From NCBI GenBank assembly GCA_951213105.1, contig OX578146.1, positions 112,019,927 through 112,083,926 of the forward strand: 64,000 bases of DNA, written 5' to 3'. Under the pieces are notes generated by a model. The model saw nothing but the letters and a program-made list of their open reading frames with translations. It made no database searches and was not told where the DNA came from. Origin of the DNA: Amaurobius ferox (Eukaryota > Arthropoda > Arachnida > Araneae > Amaurobiidae). The number at the start of each line of letters is the position of its first letter. The stretch's first letter is position 1. Below are positions 62,650 to 64,000 of the stretch, piece after piece. A program made the translations under genes and the position numbers.

Positions 62650-64000
62650 CATTTTTTTTTTTTTATCCTATGCCGGACCTTGGTTTTTCAACCATCAGTC
62701 TCTGTCGAGCAGCCCAGTAAAGTCTTGAATGAAACAAAAAGTCATCCTCCACAGAATTTCTATCTGCGACATCACTAACCCCAGGGCAAGTGTAGAGGTG
62801 ATCACCAGTCATATCACCAAGGCCACAAAGTGAGCATGTCGGAGAATCCCACAAGCCAAAATGATGTAAATGTTTCTGTAGAAAGTCATGGCCAGTCTTG
62901 AGCCGGAAGTTAGCCACTCCCACAGCTCTATGGAAGGAGAACGGAACAGGTTTTCTTAACAAAGAAGCCCAAGTCTTTCCCCTCGTAAAATCCTTGTAAA
63001 ATTTTTGCTGAAAGGAGCAAATTTTTAGTTTAACAAGCCTTTTAACAGTGTGATAGTCTAAAGTCGGCCAAGGTTGCTGTAAGTTTGAACCAGCCTTAGC
63101 CAGTTTGTCCGCCAGGTCATTACCAGAGATACCTCAGTGACTGGGGATCCACTGCAGAATGATATGACGTCCCTCCTCCAAAAGAGCATTAATAGCTGTC
63201 TGACAGTGGTACACAGTTTTTATATTGCTAAGTGTGATTGAAGAGAGTGAATTGATGGTAGCCTGCGAGTCAATGAAGATTACAATATTATACCCTCTTC
63301 CCTGGCCAGTTTCGTCAAGTGCCATAGATACAGTTGCCTCCTCACCATTGTAGCTGTTACAGAATTACCCTATAGCTTTGCTCAGCCTGAAACATTTAGA
63401 ATACACACCCGCACCAGCATTTTTAATGGCATCCATAGCAGATCCATCAGTGTATATATGTAACCAATTTGATGAGGGGTATCACTCTTCAAAAGTAGCA
63501 AGGGCAGCCATCCTTGGTTCAGTATCCGTAGAAAGACTCTTGCTCACTGGAAGAACAAGGTCAAGGTGGAAATCAACTTTATTGCCATGTCTGTGAAAAA
63601 TGGAAGGACCAAACAAAGGCTCCTTTTCAACATCTGGAATATCAAATTTATTTAACAATTCGTTGGCCATGCTCAAAAAGGTTCTCTGAGTTTTTAACCT
63701 AGTCTGGGCAGGTGTATATGTCTTCCAAAAACCATCAGTTCTCAAAAGTTTTTCAGAGAGTTTCAGACAGCTCTTTGTCTCCGATCTACCAAAGGTTCCA
63801 GACCAGCCTGAATTTGCATGGCCTCAATAGGGGTGGAAAAAGCCGCACCAGTAATAAATCTAAGGATATTATTTTGTACAATCTCCAATTTCTTCTGGAT
63901 AATTTCAGATGCAGTTATCAGTAGCTCAGCTCCATATTCAAGTGCAGGTCTGATATAGGACTTATAGGTGATACAGGGAAGTCCTGTGAGGTACCCCACC
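62650..64000 (-). mobile_element. Jockey-like LINE, 3' part with RNase H and poly(A), 5' end off the window
   Basis: The minus strand reads from the window edge to a poly(A) run (T run at 62650-62664 on +) placed directly after the ORF stop, so there is almost no 3' UTR. Coding content is listed separately. It extends beyond position 64000, so length and target duplication cannot be judged. Confidence 0.9.
62663..64000 (-). pseudogene. LINE ORF2 C-terminal part: RT end, RNase H, CCHC motif
   Basis: From 63999: the end of the reverse transcriptase (YKSYIRPALEYGAELLITAS, then IVQNNILRFITGA), a frameshift around 63750, a linker, then RNase H: HIYTDGSAMDA (first Asp), GEEATVSMAL (Glu), VIFIDSQATINSL (second Asp), LQWIPSH followed by GISGNDLADKLAK (His and last Asp). 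Then FRLKTGHDFLQKHLHHFGL and CSLCGLGDMTGDHLYTC, a C-x2-C-x8-H-x3-C knuckle. In-frame stops occur before HIYTDGSA, after KAIG, and between WIPSH and GISG. The final TAA abuts the poly(A). The RNase H domain points to the jockey/I group of LINEs. This copy copies nothing now. Confidence 0.9.

Larger units (their letters stand above)
60796..64000 (+). other. GTF3C3 intron 7, incomplete
   Basis: From the donor at 60796 to the window end, more than 3.2 kb. Contains the Tc1 piece, a possible hAT scrap and the LINE 3' part; no exon resembling the rest of TPR2 is visible. Confidence 0.6.

Overview
This is an AT-rich, intron-rich eukaryotic window. I infer an arthropod, most likely an arachnid. The evidence is a split nuclear gene with GT-AG introns of 2.5-9 kb, tRNA-derived SINEs, Tc1/mariner, hAT and piggyBac transposons, a jockey-like LINE and a large satellite. 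The species cannot be named from sequence alone. There are no bacterial genes.

Positions 1-34270 are gene-poor. Two copies of an arm of about 10 kb lie in direct order (1-10023 and 15760-24951). Each holds the same composite SINE with a palindrome, the same dead Tc1 element, the same SINE with identical 17-bp target duplications, the same interspersed repeats and the same polymerase-like remnant, and each runs into a satellite array (10024-13549 and 24952-34270). The satellite is built from monomers of about 38-40 bp. Array 1 contains 21 near-perfect copies of a 76-bp dimer; array 2 is longer and is a mosaic of larger duplicated blocks. Comparing the two arms shows a filled and an empty site for a 0.75-kb repeat whose structure resembles a non-autonomous Helentron (DINE-1-like) element.

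Positions 34742-60795 carry seven exons on the + strand of one gene, recognised as the TFIIIC subunit GTF3C3 (TFIIIC102 / yeast Tfc4 family). They encode the acidic N-terminus, a basic patch and the first TPR repeats, 234 codons in all with every exon phase matching; the rest lies beyond the window. Its start codon is about 470 bp from the end of satellite array 2. The introns have collected transposons: a mariner-like element with long, nearly identical inverted repeats (38348-39981), a second mariner-like element (about 41230-42995), an internally deleted hAT with perfect 8-bp target duplications (45282-46686), a Helentron-like repeat (56480-57088), a piggyBac with TTAA ends (59000-60596), a truncated Tc1 (about 61110-62048), and the 3' part of a LINE ending in poly(A) (about 62650 to the window end). 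None has an intact transposase or reverse transcriptase.

Most long open frames in positions 10000-34300 are a by-product of a satellite monomer that happens to lack stop codons; I do not regard them as genes.
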